A stretch of 64,000 nt of DNA from Ulota crispa (GCA_963920765.1 OY987251.1:14883219-14947218); one strand, 5' to 3'; shown: positions 11,837 to 24,260, numbered from the stretch's first letter. Numbers and translations are program-made. Notes: generated by a model from the sequence alone, not told the origin.

Positions 11837-13820
11837 TTATCAAATTTTCACTCAAATGTGGTTTATATTTAAAAGATCAAAAAATTAATAAAATGATTAT
11901 TCAATGGTTGGTGTCATGACTTAAATCCAAATTGTACTATGATAGTCAAGCTAACAGTTCTCTACACTTTTTTCTTGGTATAAATCTCTAAAATAAGAAA
12001 AACTCCTTTCAAATTAGAGAAAAAAAAATGTTGCTATTTGAATCTCAAACATAAAGTCATATACTTGTGCTTCACCTAGCCACAAATAAAGAGTTGTATT
12101 CATCAAAGAAGGTAAATAACATTTCACCTCACTTGACATTATTTTATAAAAGCTAAAATGAATGACATTGAACTCTGAATCGATTTTTGCAAATAATTTT
12201 CTAAAAATCATAAAAAATTTGATTGGAAAAACTCTTATTTAGTGAGTAAGAAAACAAAAAAAAACCCATTCTTTGCAAAATTAGAATATACACTTTTTAG
12301 AATTCTATTTTTTTTGTTAGTTCATTAACCTTGACCAATTAGTCCACACTTTGTCTTTAGCATGAAGTCTTCTATCGGCCTTCATAAAATTAGACCTCAT
12401 AATCATGAGTAATATCTGAATATCTTCAGCAACAATGGATTTGTCAAAAAGTCTTCAAAATGACAAATATACAAAATATATATCAAGATTATAAATTGAG
12501 CTTAATTTATAATTGGATTAAACAAAAGAGAATGAATTGACAACACATTGACAATGTATTTGATGAATTGGTTTAGACCTTTTTAGAAAGTGTCATATAT
12601 GGATCCAATAACGAATATTTTTTATTGGCACAAAACAATTGTTTCTTATGAGGGTTGCCTACTATAGATCCATATGAGCAATTGTAAAAATAGCAGTCCA
12701 TTATCTCAACAAGCGGCAATGTCATGATCTCCATAAATGGCAAATAATAACTTGCAACCTAAAAGCGCAACACTTGCAAAATGCAATAGACATTATTGTG
12801 CATGATCACGTGAGCACTTTTCTGATTATTTCTGAAAATATTTCTACACAAAAAAATCCCAACTACCAAGTGTTTTTATATCACAAAATGAGCCATTAAT
12901 TAACGTTGTATTTTAAGATACTTCTTTTGTACAGAGGCATTTGCATATAGTATTGCATTAATCATAAACAAAGTGATTTTTTTTAACAAGTTTGCATTTT
13001 TTTTTTCAGTTTGTTCCTCTCGTCAGCTTTGCCTTTCATTTTTAGCTTTGTCCAAGATTGCCTATACAAACACAAAGATATCATACACTTTTCAAAAGAT
13101 TGTAAAATATTCATATTAACAATTCAGAGATAATGTAGGAATTTAACATTGGTTATCTTTCAAAATTATGAGGATAAAACTAATAAAGTTTTAGATCATT
13201 GAGATAAACAAAGTAAGATAAGGGGCTTAGTTTCTTTTTATCTTGAAATCTAAGAAATGATCATTCTACACAATAAGTGAGATTCAATTTACATTATACT
13301 TAATAATAGTTTATAGTTTTATATCAAATTGTGTTTTCCATAATTGATTCCAAAAACAGAGAATGTTGATCATTTTTTCATTTGTATTTTTATGATCAAA
13401 TTATTTAAATTCAAAATGAGTTTTTGTAAAAAACTTCTATCAATGTTATTAGTAAATTTTTTAAATTTTTAATTATCAAAGGTATACAAGTAGATTTCTA
13501 TTGAGGTCCTTTTAGTAACTGAAATAAATGGTGTTTACTCCACCAACTAAAACGGAAAATCCAATTCCAAATCATAACATGTGGGTTTATGTTTTAAGCC
13601 AAAAAAATCCAAACAAATAAAAAAGAATACATGAAATACTTAAATACCAGACACGGTGTTTTTTTATGGGTATACATTTGATCATAGATTGAATTTAACA
13701 TATCAATTGTTGAAATATAATTTCCACAAGCTTTTTAGTCTCTAAGTGGTTAGTAGTATATTTGTAAAGAAAACTTGAGGTAGTGAGATATCTTCATGTT
13801 GCCTTTGAAAAGCCCTAGTA
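10810..13820. other. AT-rich spacer, no confident gene
   Basis: This stretch should contain the 5' exons of the neighbouring minus-strand gene, but none stands out. A minus-strand open stretch at about 12014-12190 (around VKCYLPSLM) looks weakly coding and could be such an exon. No transposon ends were found. Confidence 0.4.
11804..11830. repeat. (TA)n microsatellite
   Basis: About 13 uninterrupted TA dinucleotides lie in AT-rich spacer. Confidence 0.9.
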
Positions 13821-13882
13821 TACAATGGGGTACAACAAGCATACAACACCCTCTTATGTTGTTCAAAGAACTTTGCATAATA

Positions 13883-14220
13883 CAGTGGTGCTTGGTTAGC
13901 ATCAACATTTTGGGCTAGTAAAAAGTGTTGACCTTATCCAAGCATTGATCATAAACAAACGCTCCATTTGTATTACTTTCCCTAATTCTAAGAGTTGCAA
14001 CTTTGGAGGTGCTTTCCCACCCATGTTTTTGGTACACTAACCAAACATCTTTCTAACTAAGGAGTCAAAATGGGAATTGATGAAAAGGAAACGTTGACCA
14101 TATGCAAGCACTTGACCTTTATCAAGCTCATAATACATACATTTGAGCAAAAGGGGAGTGGAGTTGTGATCTTATCCAATTGTTGCTCTTACAAAGGTTG
14201 ATGCTAACCAAGCACCACTG
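13883..14220. mobile_element. Pogo-like MITE, TA target duplication
   Basis: Its 338 bp are bounded by perfect inverted ends CAGTGGTGCTTGGTTAGCAT, flanked by TA on both sides. The opposite arm of U0 (about 16201-16212) keeps the uninterrupted site CATAATATAAAA, which confirms insertion with TA duplication. The CAGT start and TA target fit pogo/Emigrant-type MITEs. A shorter relative is at 37568-37749. Confidence 0.85.
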
Positions 14221-14723
14221 TATAAAATATAATTGGTCATTTTGTTGTCTTGCATCATTGATATTGTATTCTTATGCAATCACGATCAAGCATATTAAAT
14301 TTCAGTTCCTAATAACCAAATTATTGTTTTTAGTGAATTATTTTGTATAAAATTCATGTTTTACATGATAATTGATTGAGAAACATTGGTGATGAATTTT
14401 TGAGATTTGATTGCATGGGTATGTAGGAAAAAACCATATGCACATCTTCCATGCTAAGAAAAACCCCCTTAAGCAACAAAAAATGATCTACAAAGAATTC
14501 AATGTGACTTATGATATGCCCAAATTTTTGTAGAATAGATATTTTTACTTTTTAAATAACTTTTCACCAAGTAAACATAATATTGTATTCAAAATTACAA
14601 ACTTAATCACAATATTTGAGCTTAATAGGCAAATTTGATTATCATAAAGTAATGTCTATTTTACAGTATTTGGACATATCAAAAGACATTGGATTTTTTG
14701 TAGATCATTTTTTTGTTGCTTAA

Positions 14724-15779
14724 CCCCTAAAGGCCCAAACAACGCTTTTTGGCAATATATCAAATTTGGGCAGTTCACTACAAATGGATAATTCATTAGT
14801 TTTCTTTGAAATTTTCATACATGATGTGCCCAAGGAGTAGCTTTAAGGTCCAATAATTCTCATAACTTTTAACTACATGGTTCCAAAGTATTTGCATGAT
14901 ACAGTAGAACTTCTCTAAACTAGTATGCTTGGGAATGGGTGGGTACATTGGTTTGTGGAAGTTATAATGGGGTGGGTAGTGTTGGAACATGTGAGATATT
15001 AGTTTAGAGGATATTAGTTTAGAACAGTTCTACTGTATGTAGTTTGCCAGGCAACCCGGGGAGCTCAATACATATTTTTTAAATTACATTTAAAGAAAAA
15101 AAACTGAAATTGGTTCTTTAGATTTATATATATGTGCTTTGCTTTGAATCATTTCATTTTTATCAATGAGATGAAAATTATGAGGAGATTTTGTTTGCGG
15201 GCAATTATGGATTCTTTACTTTAAAAGAAATTTTGAAGTCCTTTATTTTACTCAGTTTTCAATATTTTAGGATATAAAATAAAGCCAAAGTACATAGATT
15301 TTTTATTACAACATTTCAAACATTGGGATTGGCATTTTTTATTTTCATAATTACGTTCTTAACAATTTAGTTTTTTGAATCATTATTTATTTCTTTTTAC
15401 TTATTGTTTTTTTCACATTTGTTGTGCAATTCCAAATGATTTGAAAATGTTCAAAGTGTGTACCCAACTTGCATTGAAGAATGAATCTCAAGAGTTATAA
15501 CCATTTTGGGTTTTTTTTCATACAAATATGACTTTGTGAAGTGCGGTTGCCCGGGTTTTGCATAGACAAAAAATTGCTTTTTGTCAATTCAAATTCAAAC
15601 ATCTAACAATCTACACAACGGAAGTTTTTGAATTTTTTTTCACATCTTCTGATACTAGTGTAATACAAGTTCTTATGGTTACATTTGTCCAAAAATGATT
15701 TTTTTCTAAATGGTACTTGTACTAGAAATGACAATTTCGGAGTGAATTTGGTGAAAACTTAATCAAAAACCTTTAGGGG
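14724..15779. mobile_element. TTAA-flanked piggyBac-like non-autonomous element P1
   Basis: It begins CCCCTAAAGGCCCAAAC and ends CAAAAACCTTTAGGGG, with TTAA at 14720-14723 and 15780-15783. The other arm of U0 at 14469-14472 has the same context with one TTAA and no element. This shows insertion into TTAA with duplication of those four bases, the hallmark of piggyBac transposases. It has no open frame and contains a later pogo-like MITE. Confidence 0.8.
14902..15035. mobile_element. Small pogo/Emigrant-like MITE inside P1
   Basis: 134 bp with ends CAGTAGAACTTCTCTAAAC and CTAAACTAATATCC-type complements closing in GTTCTACTG, flanked by TA. The related element P3 (inverted, near 22897-22905) has the matching uninterrupted site GCATGATATGTA. 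The termini resemble those of the Arabidopsis Emigrant family. Confidence 0.75.
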
Positions 15780-15987
15780 TTAAGGGCTTTTTCTTAGCAT
15801 GAAAGATGAGCATATGGTTTTTTCCTACATACCCATACAATCAAATCTCAAAAATTCATCACCAATGTTTCTCAATCAATTATCATGTAAAACCATGAAT
15901 TTTATACAAAATGATTCACTCAAAACAATATTTTGGGTGTTAGGAACTGAAATTTGGTATGCTTGATTGTGATTGCATAAGAATCCA

Positions 15988-16160
15988 CACTAGAAGAAAA
16001 TTGTCAGAAATCTGAGTTCAACTTATCAAAAAATGTGAAGTTGATTGTGTTGAGTTCTCCATTTCCAATGTAATTTTGCGCTAGAATTGGAGAACTCAAC
16101 ACAATCAACTTCACATGTTTTGTTAAGTGGAACGCGGTTTCTAGCAATTTTCTTCTAGTG
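15988..16160. mobile_element. CACTA-type MITE with CCA duplication
   Basis: 173 bp with perfect ends CACTAGAAGAAAATTG and CAATTTTCTTCTAGTG, flanked by CCA at 15985-15987 and 16161-16163. A three-base duplication and CACTA ends define this superfamily. The left arm of U0 (near 14251-14261) has the unoccupied site. The interior holds a nearly uninterrupted 27-bp hairpin stem (GTGAAGTTGATTGTG and complement). Confidence 0.85.
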
Positions 16161-16504
16161 CCAATATCAATGATGCAAGACAACAAAATGACCAATTATA
16201 TTTTATATTATGTAAAATTCTTTGAATGACATAGGAAGGTGCTCTTATAATGTTTGTTGTGTCAGCATCAATATAATAAAACATGCTCCAAATTTGTTGC
16301 ATTATGGTTCTGATACTCATCATCTTTTAATCTATATATATAATAGAATGCGGTTTTAAATTGTGTCTATGGTGGTCAGTCATTTGGATGTAGAATTCTT
16401 AGATGAAAACTTATAATGGAATCATTTTTGTAAATGAAATTTTTTGTAATAAAATTTTATTCACCTAATTTTTTTGTAACTGGCTGGCTTGGTGATGGCA
16501 AGAA

Positions 16505-16760
16505 TGGATTGGGCTAGAGATTGGATTGGAGGGTCAAGCTAGAAAGTCAAGCTGGGGATTAGGCTGGAGGATCAGGCTAGAAAGTTGGGTTGAGGATGGG
16601 GGTACATATATGGCATAAGGATATGGGAGTATATATAGGGCATAAGGATATGGGGGTATATATAGGGCATAAGGATATGGAGCTATATATGGGCATATAG
16701 GGGTATGGGGCATGGGGATGGGCATATGGGGCATGGGGAGCATGAGGATGGGCACATAGA
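16505..16760. repeat. Degenerate minisatellites
   Basis: At 16505-16600, short GGATT/AAGCTAGAAAG motifs recur. At 16607-16760, a unit of about 31 bp around GGGCATAAGGATATGGG is repeated three to four times and grades into shorter GGCATGGGGATG copies. Open frames across it are only repeat translations. Confidence 0.75.
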
Positions 16761-16910
16761 ACCTTGTTGGTACGACAAGTAGAAATACTTGTGTGTTTAT
16801 TGTTAATTGTGTAAGGATTGAACATGTAAATGTTGGATTTGGGGGGAAAATAAATAGCATGTATTGCATGCATCAAGTAAAGAGGTAAAATCTTTACTAA
16901 TAACTACTAA

Positions 16911-17791
16911 TTCCTAAATGTCCAAAGCACCAGATTTTGGTGTTCAAAATATTTCATGGAACTTTGAAACCTTGTTGAAGGCACATATGTGATTTTTTTA
17001 GGGCTTTCTTTTGGAGAAGTTGCTCGTTAAAGTCAGTTTCAACGTTCAATTTTGATTTCCTCCATATCCCATTTCAATTTTTTTGGTGAAAGGTAAACTA
17101 CAAGAGTACATGTTTGTGTCATGAATAGTGTCAAAAGGCCTATGACAATTTGCCATATTGAAAAGATGGGCATCAAGTTGAGAAAAAAATGAAGATTTCT
17201 ATTGGGCATTGCCTTGAGCAATAAAGGTTTTTTATTGAAATTTTGTCATCAAACAAAATCTAAAAATGCTTTTGGACTAATTTCACTTGGAGTGTCTTTG
17301 TTATACAAATTGGAATTCATTCACCATTGAGTTTTCTTTCATTCATAATGATTTTTGGTCAATAATTGAAGCTAAAAAGTTTCTTTGTATTAGACGGCTG
17401 CATTTTGACAGTTGCATTATAGCCTTGCAGGCTCATTTGTGAAACTAAGGTCATGGATTTAGAAGGGGGCTATTAGTTTTAAATAACAACAACAAACTCT
17501 TAATCATCGTAGGTGGTTGTTTCCCATTTTTGTACACAAAAATTACCATTTTTGCATTAGAAATTTTGGGTGACTAAAACCAAAAAAAATCATACTCAAC
17601 CACATTTGATCACAATTATCTTAAAATTTACATGATCTTTTTGGAGTTTTTCTGGTAGCACCATCTAAAAGCCTTGAAGTTCAAGATTGAATGGTTACAA
17701 TTTTATTTTGATGTTTTTTAATGATCATACAATCCAAAAAGTTCAAAATTTCCTTCTAAAAACGAAAAAAACACCCTTGGGCATTTAGGGG
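16911..17791. mobile_element. Degenerate TTAA-family element
   Basis: The right end GGGCATTTAGGGG is followed by TTAA (17792-17795). The left end TTCCTAAATGTCCAAAG is preceded by CTAA (16907-16910). The ends match the TTAA family in sequence and in spacing (about 0.9 kb) but the left end is eroded. No coding capacity. Confidence 0.5.
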
Positions 17792-17795
17792 TTAA

Positions 17796-18214
17796 TCGTA
17801 TAGAGTTCCCGCAAGGTACATTCACTACCAAATCCATGTCAAGTACTGTAGGTCCTTTGTGCAGAATTGGATGTACAAATTGCTGTCACTTGCAGTGAAA
17901 ATCTTACTAAAAGCCATCTTTGCTCGGATACTAAGGTAAGAGGCTCGTAAACCAACCATCGAAGAGCTGAAACTGAATATTGGGATGGTGGAATTTATTG
18001 AAATATTTTTCAATAAAAGATAAGAGGAATTGGCATCTAATTCAAGTTGTTTTGTATTTTTTTAGAGCAATGTGGAATTAGTTATGAAATTTTGAAGTGG
18101 AAAGGTCATAGGGCTCAAAATGGTGCATTTTCTCAAATGTAAATCCACTGTACATTATGGAAAGGTTATGAATAAGACATGTATTGATGGAAATCATTTG
18201 GGAGGTGAGCGGAA
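17796..18214. other. Spacer
   Basis: I see no gene or repeat boundary in this short interval between two TTAA elements. Confidence 0.5.
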
Positions 18215-18218
18215 TTAA

Positions 18219-19126
18219 CCCCTAAAGGACTAGCTGTGTGTTCAACGGACAAATGGGATTTTGGGCATGTACCTATTGTCAAACTACTTTGCATAACTTT
18301 TTGAAACTATTATTGAAGATGGGGAATTCAAAGATCTGCATGGGCATCTAATTTTTATTCCACTTGATGCTAGGGAGAAAAAGTTATGACCAAATAAGCA
18401 CAGATTTGGAGACTCCAGGCAGCAAAAAAATTCTTATAAAAACTTGAATTTTTTTTCTCATAGATTATATTTTTTTCAACATCTGAAGCTTTGATTCATT
18501 CCATTTGGACTAGTTATAAGAAAGTTATGGACAATCTTGTTTTTCGGGCAACTCAAGCATCTTCTTGAAAAAATAACTTATAAACTTCATTTTTGAATGC
18601 AAATTAAACATTTTTTCAAAAAAAATTGTTGGAGAGAGTGAAGTTTGCTTTCTAAAACAATGTCACTATTTGGGATTATTGCGTTTCAATTCCATTGTAG
18701 GGTTATTAGCAATTTAGGTTTTTGTTCAATCTCATATCTTTTTTTGCTTAATGATTTTTTTAAAGTATGAAAATTAATTATTTTTTGTTTATTTTTTTTC
18801 CAAGATTACCAACTCAACTTCCCACCATGCAAAAATAGAATTCCAAACTCTGTGGTGCAAAAAGTTTAAGTTAAAAAAGTTCAAAGTTAAATAATCGTCA
18901 TGCAAGGTGCAAAATAAGCTGTTTTTTACTTTTAAAATGCAAATATCTTCCAATCTGGGCTGTCAAAGTTCTTGAGTTTAATATGGCACATTCTTATAGT
19001 AGTCTAGTACAAGATCCTATGGTTAGATATACAAAAAGATTGATTTTCAAACTTTTTTACTCTTTGCCATAGAGACGACAATTTTGAGTGTCTTTTGACA
19101 AAATAAAGGCCATGGTCCTTTAATGG
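18219..19126. mobile_element. TTAA-flanked piggyBac-like element P2
   Basis: It starts CCCCTAAAGGACTAGC and its other end complements to CCATTAAAGGACCATGG. TTAA lies at 18215-18218 and 19127-19130. The left interior (GGACAAATGGGATTTTGGGC) matches elements at 25997-26921 and 44279-45208, so they form one family of about 0.9 kb. No open frame. Confidence 0.75.
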
Positions 19127-19130
19127 TTAA

Positions 19131-19364
19131 CGCCCTAACGGAGTTTGAGCCTCTAACCAATCGGCCTAGGATACTAGTGGTTGAGTAGTGAAACTATTTA
19201 GCATTGCATAAACAAATTAAACAAAGTAGTTTCTGCACGTTTGAGGATACCCTTATGTGTTCAAATATCCAAATCATTAGATTTATTTTTACTGTATACG
19301 GTACTTGAATGAAACCGATTCCTTATCAGAAGAGCATTTTAGTTTGGCAGCCTACTGTACTGTA
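19131..19364. other. Spacer before the foldback array
   Basis: No feature recognised. It ends in CTACTGTACTG directly before the first array unit, which may be a leftover of an earlier, lost unit end. Confidence 0.4.
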
Positions 19365-19914
19365 CAGTACCGTACCCAAAAGAAAGAGTACGTGAGTCCC
19401 TCTCATGGCATTCATAAAAGTTGGTATACCAAAGAATACAATTGGCATTTTATCCTCAGATTTTTTGTATGTGATTCTTGTGCAATCATGACCAAGCATA
19501 CCAAATTTCAAATTACTGAAAATCAAAATTCTATTTTTGGTATGAAAAATTGGGTCAAAATCATGGTTTTATAAGAAAGTTGATTAAAATACATTGGTGA
19601 TGAATTTTTGAGATTTGATTGCATGTATATGTAGGAGACATCCATACACACATCTTTCTTTCAAACAAACATTTCCAAAAAAATTCAAAATTCCTTCTAT
19701 AGAGATTTTAATGTTAGGGTGATCATGACCAAATTTAGTAAAAAACAAATGTCTTCATGGAAATTAGTTTTTGTTATTTGACTCATACATTGTGATTAAG
19801 TTTGTACCTTTAAACATGATGATATGTTTATTTTGCCAAAAACTAGTTTATTTATAGTATAAACTTCTTTGAATCCCATAAGTGGGACTTATGTTTTCTT
19901 TCTTTAGGGTACTG
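19365..19914. mobile_element. Foldback unit U1
   Basis: 550 bp, starting CAGTACCGTACCCAAAAGAA and ending TTTCTTTAGGGTACTG, between TA at 19363-19364 and 19915-19916. It is close to identical to unit U7 (25129-25673) in inverted orientation. This is the shortest unit type, with a core of about 250 bp between its inverted ends. Confidence 0.8.
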
Positions 19915-19916
19915 TA

Positions 19917-20788
19917 GAGTGGCCTCACAAAAACATTGTCTTGTTGCCCCCTCTTGTGGCATTCAAAGACATTTGCATAATACAAAACCTAGTTGACATT
20001 TCATTCTCATATTGATGGTATTTGATCCGCATGCAATCCCAAACAAGCATACCAAATTTCATTTACTAAGAACCAAAATCCTATTTTTGGTAAATTGTTT
20101 TGTGTTGAAATCATGGTTTTACAAGAAGGTTAAGTAAAAAAATTGGTGCTGAATTTTTGAGATTTGATTGTATGGATAAGTAGGAGACATCTATATGCAC
20201 ATCTTTCTTTGAGACAAACATTTCCAAAAAGATTCAAAATTCCTTCTATAGAGATTTTAATGTTAGGGTGATCATGACCAAATTTAGTAAAATACATATT
20301 TCATCCTAGAAATTAGTTTTTGTTATTTGACTCATACATTGTGATTAAGTTTGTACCTTTAAACATGATGATATGTTTTTTTTGCCAAAAAATAATTTCT
20401 AGGATGAAATATGTATTTTACTAAATTTGGTCATGATCACCCTAACATTAAAATCTCTATTGAAGGAATTTTTAAAACATTTTAGAAATATTTGTTTAAA
20501 AGAAAGATGTGCATATGGATGTCTCCTACTTGTCCATGCAATCAAATCTCAAAAATTCAACTCCAACTTTTTTTATTCAACTTTCTTGTAAAACCATGAT
20601 TTTGACACAAAACAATTTACCAAAAATAGGATTTTGGTTTTCAAAAACTCAAATTTGGTATGCTTGTTTGGGATTGCATGAGGATCAAATACCATCAATA
20701 TGAGAATGAAATGTCAATTAGGTTTTGTATTATGCAAACATCTTTGAATGCCACTAGAGGGGGCGACCATGTTTTTGTGAGGTCACTG
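19917..20788. mobile_element. Foldback unit U2
   Basis: 872 bp, a near-perfect palindrome centred near 20360-20390. Its ends are GAGTGGCCTCACAAAAACA and TGTTTTTGTGAGGTCACTG. It is separated from U1 and U3 only by TA. Confidence 0.8.
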
Positions 20789-20790
20789 TA

Positions 20791-21725
20791 CAGCGGCCTC
20801 CAACAAAGTATGTCACCGCCCCCCCTTTTACTGGGTAGAGGAAATTTCATGTTATGAAAGAAACTTGAGGTCAATTGGCCTTATTTTATATTGCATTTTT
20901 CATATTTCATTTTTACCCCTAATCTCAACCAAGCATACCAAAATTCAACCCCAAAAATTAAAATTAAAATTTTGATAAATGGTTTTGTGTCACAAATCAT
21001 GGTTTTACAAGAAAATTGATTGAAAAACATTGATGATAAATTTGGAGATTTGATTGCATGGGTATATAGGTAACATCCATACACACATCCATATGCAAAT
21101 CTTTCATGCTAAAAAAAATTACTTTAAGTAAAACAAGTTTGATTTACAAAAGGTTTAGAGTGACTTGAGATATGTCCAAATTTTGTAATATAGATATTTG
21201 CTTATGATAATTAAATTTTACTATGTCACTCATACTTTGTGATTAGGTTTGTACCTTTGAACAAGTTGTTGTGTTTATTTGGTGAAAAGCTAACTAAAAT
21301 TTAAAAATATGTATTTTACAAAATTTGGACATATCACAAGTCACACTAAACCTTTTGAAGATCAAACTTGTTTTACTTAAAGGGGTTTTTTTAACATGAA
21401 AGATGTGCGTATGGATGTGTGTATGGATGTTACCTACATACCCATGCAATCAAATCTCCAAAATTCATCATCAATGTTTTTCAATCAATTTTCTTGTAAA
21501 ACCATGTAAAACCATGATTTGTGACACAAAACCATTTATCAAAATTTTAATTTTAGTTTTTTGGGGTTGAATTTTGGTATGCTCGGTTGAGATTAGGGGT
21601 AAGAATGAAATATAAAAAACGCAATATAAAATAAGGCCAATTGACCTCAAATTTCTTTCACAACATGAAATGTCCTCTGCCTGGTAAAAAGGGGGGCAAG
21701 GCGACATACTTTGTTGGAGGCCTTG
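20791..21725. mobile_element. Foldback unit U3
   Basis: 935 bp with ends CAGCGGCCTCCAACAAAGTA and TACTTTGTTGGAGGCCTTG. The outer arms carry a G/C-rich stretch (CGCCCCCCC) not shared with other units; the inner arms share the array core. Confidence 0.8.
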
Positions 21726-21727
21726 TA

Positions 21728-23396
21728 CACTATAGTACCCTAGAGAAAGTTTACGTAAGTCCATTTTCTCCATTCAAAGAAGTTGGTATAGCAAACATGT
21801 TGGGCATTTTGTCCTCATATTTTTTGTATCTCATCCTTGTGCAATCCCAATCAAGGGTGCCAAATTTCAGCTCCTAGTAACCAAAATCCTATTTTGGTAA
21901 ATTGTTTTAATTAAATTTCATGGTTTTACATAATAATTGATTAAGAAACATTGGTGATGAATGTTTGAGGTTTGGTTGCATGGATATTTAGGAAACATCC
22001 ATACACACATCTTTCCTTTTAACTAGAATCTTCAAAAAGTATCAAAATTCCTTCTATAGAGGTATTAATGGTAGGGTGATCATGCCCAAATTTAGTAAAA
22101 TATTGTAGATATTTCTTTATGGTAATAATTTTTTGCTATTTGACTCATATATTGTGATTAATCCCTAAAGCACTAAGCTCATTTTTTCACCAAAATTGCT
22201 CCAAAAATTGCCATTTCTGGTATAAGTACCAAATTTTAGATTTGTTTTTTTGGACAAATGTAGTTATAAGATCTTGTACTACACTAAAATAGTATCAAAA
22301 GATGTGAAAAAAAATTCAAGAGTTTTCACCATGTAGATTGTTAGATATTTGAGTTTGAACTAACAAAAAGCCATTTTTTGTCTCTGCAAAAATCTGGGTA
22401 GCTACACTTTACAAGGTTATATTTGTATCAAACAAACTCTAAAATGGTTATAAAGTTTTGGATTTGTCCTCCAAAGCAAGTTGAGTACACGCTTGAAAAC
22501 TTTCAAATCATTTGAAATTGTAAAACACATAGAAAATCAATAATAAGTAAAATGTAGAGAATGATTCAAATCCCTAAATTGTTAAGAACTTAATTATGGA
22601 AATGAAAAATGCCAATCCCAATGGTTATAATGTTGTGATAAACAATCTACATCTTTTGGTTTTGTTTTTTTTCTTAAATTGAGTAAAAGAATGGACTTCA
22701 AAGTTTATTTTAGAGTAGAGAATCCATAACTACCTGCAAACAAAATCTCCTCATAACTTTCATCTCATTGATCGAAATGGAATGACTCAAAGCTTCTCAT
22801 ATGTGTATAAATCTAGAGAACCAATTTCAAAAAAAAAATTCAAAAAATGTAATTTTTAAAGAAGTTTTTTGGCTGCCCACCGAGAAAAGAAAATTACATA
22901 TCATGCAATAACTTTTGAACCATGAAGTCAAAAGTTATGAAATTTTTTGGGCCTTAAAGCTACTCCTTGGAAATTTTCAAAGAAAAAAATGAAAGCCCCA
23001 TTGGTAGTGAGTTGCCCAAAATTGCTATGTTGCCAAAAAATGGTGAACAATGCTTTAGGGTTTAAAACCTCTATAGAAGGAATTTAGGATTTTTTTGAAG
23101 ATATTTGGTAAAAGGAAAGATGTGCATATGGATGTTTCCTACGTACCCATGCAATCAAATCTCAAATTTTCACCACTGTTGTTTTTAAACAATTATCATG
23201 TAAAACCCAGAATTTTAAGTAAAATAATTCACCAAAAATAGGATTTTTATTTTTAGTACCTGGAATTTGGTATACTTGATTGAGATTGCATGAGAATCAA
23301 ATATTGACAATATGAGAATGACATGCCCATTACACTATATAACATACAACAAACTTCTTGTGAATGCCGCAAGAGGGACTACGCAGACTTTCTTTA
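21728..23396. mobile_element. Foldback unit U4, interrupted by a TTAA element
   Basis: The outer arms start with GTACCCTAGAGAAAG-like sequence as in U1, U5 and U7. The arms are separated by element P3 (22162-23061); removing it leaves a unit of about 0.77 kb. The right terminus has lost some bases, so the exact border with U5 is uncertain by a few bases. Confidence 0.7.
22162..23061. mobile_element. TTAA-flanked piggyBac-like element P3 inside U4
   Basis: The ends TCCCTAAAGCACTAAGC and its counterpart ATGCTTTAGGGT are flanked by TTAA at 22158-22161 and 23062-23065. The interior is the reverse complement of P1. It lacks the pogo-like MITE found in P1 and so provides that MITE's empty site. 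Confidence 0.75.
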
Positions 23397-23398
23397 TA

Positions 23399-24258
23399 GT
23401 ACCCTAAAGAAAGAGTATGTTAGTCCCTCTTATGGGATTCAAAGAAGTTTGTACCATGAATAGCATAATGGGCATTTTAATCTCACATTTATTACATGTA
23501 ATCCTCATGCAATCCTAGTCAAGCATACCAAATTTCTGTTACTAAAATCAAAATCCTATTTTTGGTAAATTACTTAGTGTCAAAATCATGGATTTACAAG
23601 AAAGTAGATTAAAAAACATGAATATTTGAGATTTGATTGCTTGGATATGTAGGAGACATCCATACGCACATCTTCCTTTCAAACAAAAATTTTCAAAAAG
23701 TTTTAGAATTCCTTCTATACAAATTTTAATGTTATGGCAATCATGACCAATTTAGTAAGATACATGTTTCTTCATGAAATTTAGTTTTTTGCAAAATAAA
23801 CATACCATTATGTCTAAAGGTACAAAATTAATCACAATGTATGAGTCAAATAACAAAAACTAAATTCCATAAAGAAATATATATTTTACTAAATTTGGTC
23901 ATGATCATCCTAACATTAAAAGCTCTATAGAGGGAATTTTGAAACTTTTTGGAAATGTTTGTTTGAAAGGAAGATGTGCGTATGGATTTCTCCTACATAT
24001 CTATGCAATCAAATCTCAAATATTCATCATCAATGATTTTTAATCTTCTTTCTTGTAAAACTATGATTTTGACACAAATTAATTTACCAAGAATAGGATT
24101 TTGATTTTAGTAACAAAAATTTGGTATGCTTGATCATAATTGCATGAGGATCACATACAAAAACCTTGAGGATAAAATGCCAATTATGTTCTTTATTATA
24201 CCAACTTTTTTGAATGTCATGAGAGGGACTTATGTACTCTTTCTTTCTGGTACTGTTG
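23399..24258. mobile_element. Foldback unit U5
   Basis: 860 bp, starting GTACCCTAAAGAAAGAGTA, with a mirrored end TACTCTTTCTTTCTGGTACTG. The arms are reverse complements with roughly 85-90 percent match by eye. Three extra bases (TTG) sit at the right border before TA. Confidence 0.75.
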
Positions 24259-24260
24259 TA

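Larger units (their letters stand above)
13823..16271. mobile_element. Foldback unit U0 (long-inverted-repeat, TA-flanked) carrying four nested insertions
   Basis: The arms at about 13823-14720 and 15784-16271 are reverse complements once later insertions are removed. They share the core of the nine-unit array further right: AAATTTGGTATGCTTG, CATGGTTTTACATG and TCAAAAATTCATCACC in one arm and their complements in the other. Nested inside are MITEs at 13883-14220, 14902-15035 and 15988-16160 and a TTAA element at 14724-15779. There is no coding capacity. The outer ends lie near TA dinucleotides but are eroded, so the end coordinates are approximate. Confidence 0.75.

Noticed and set aside
16534-16876. 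Tyr/Pro-rich frames resembling cell-wall proteins
   Set aside because: They are translations of the 31-bp minisatellite; two frames look equally repetitive.
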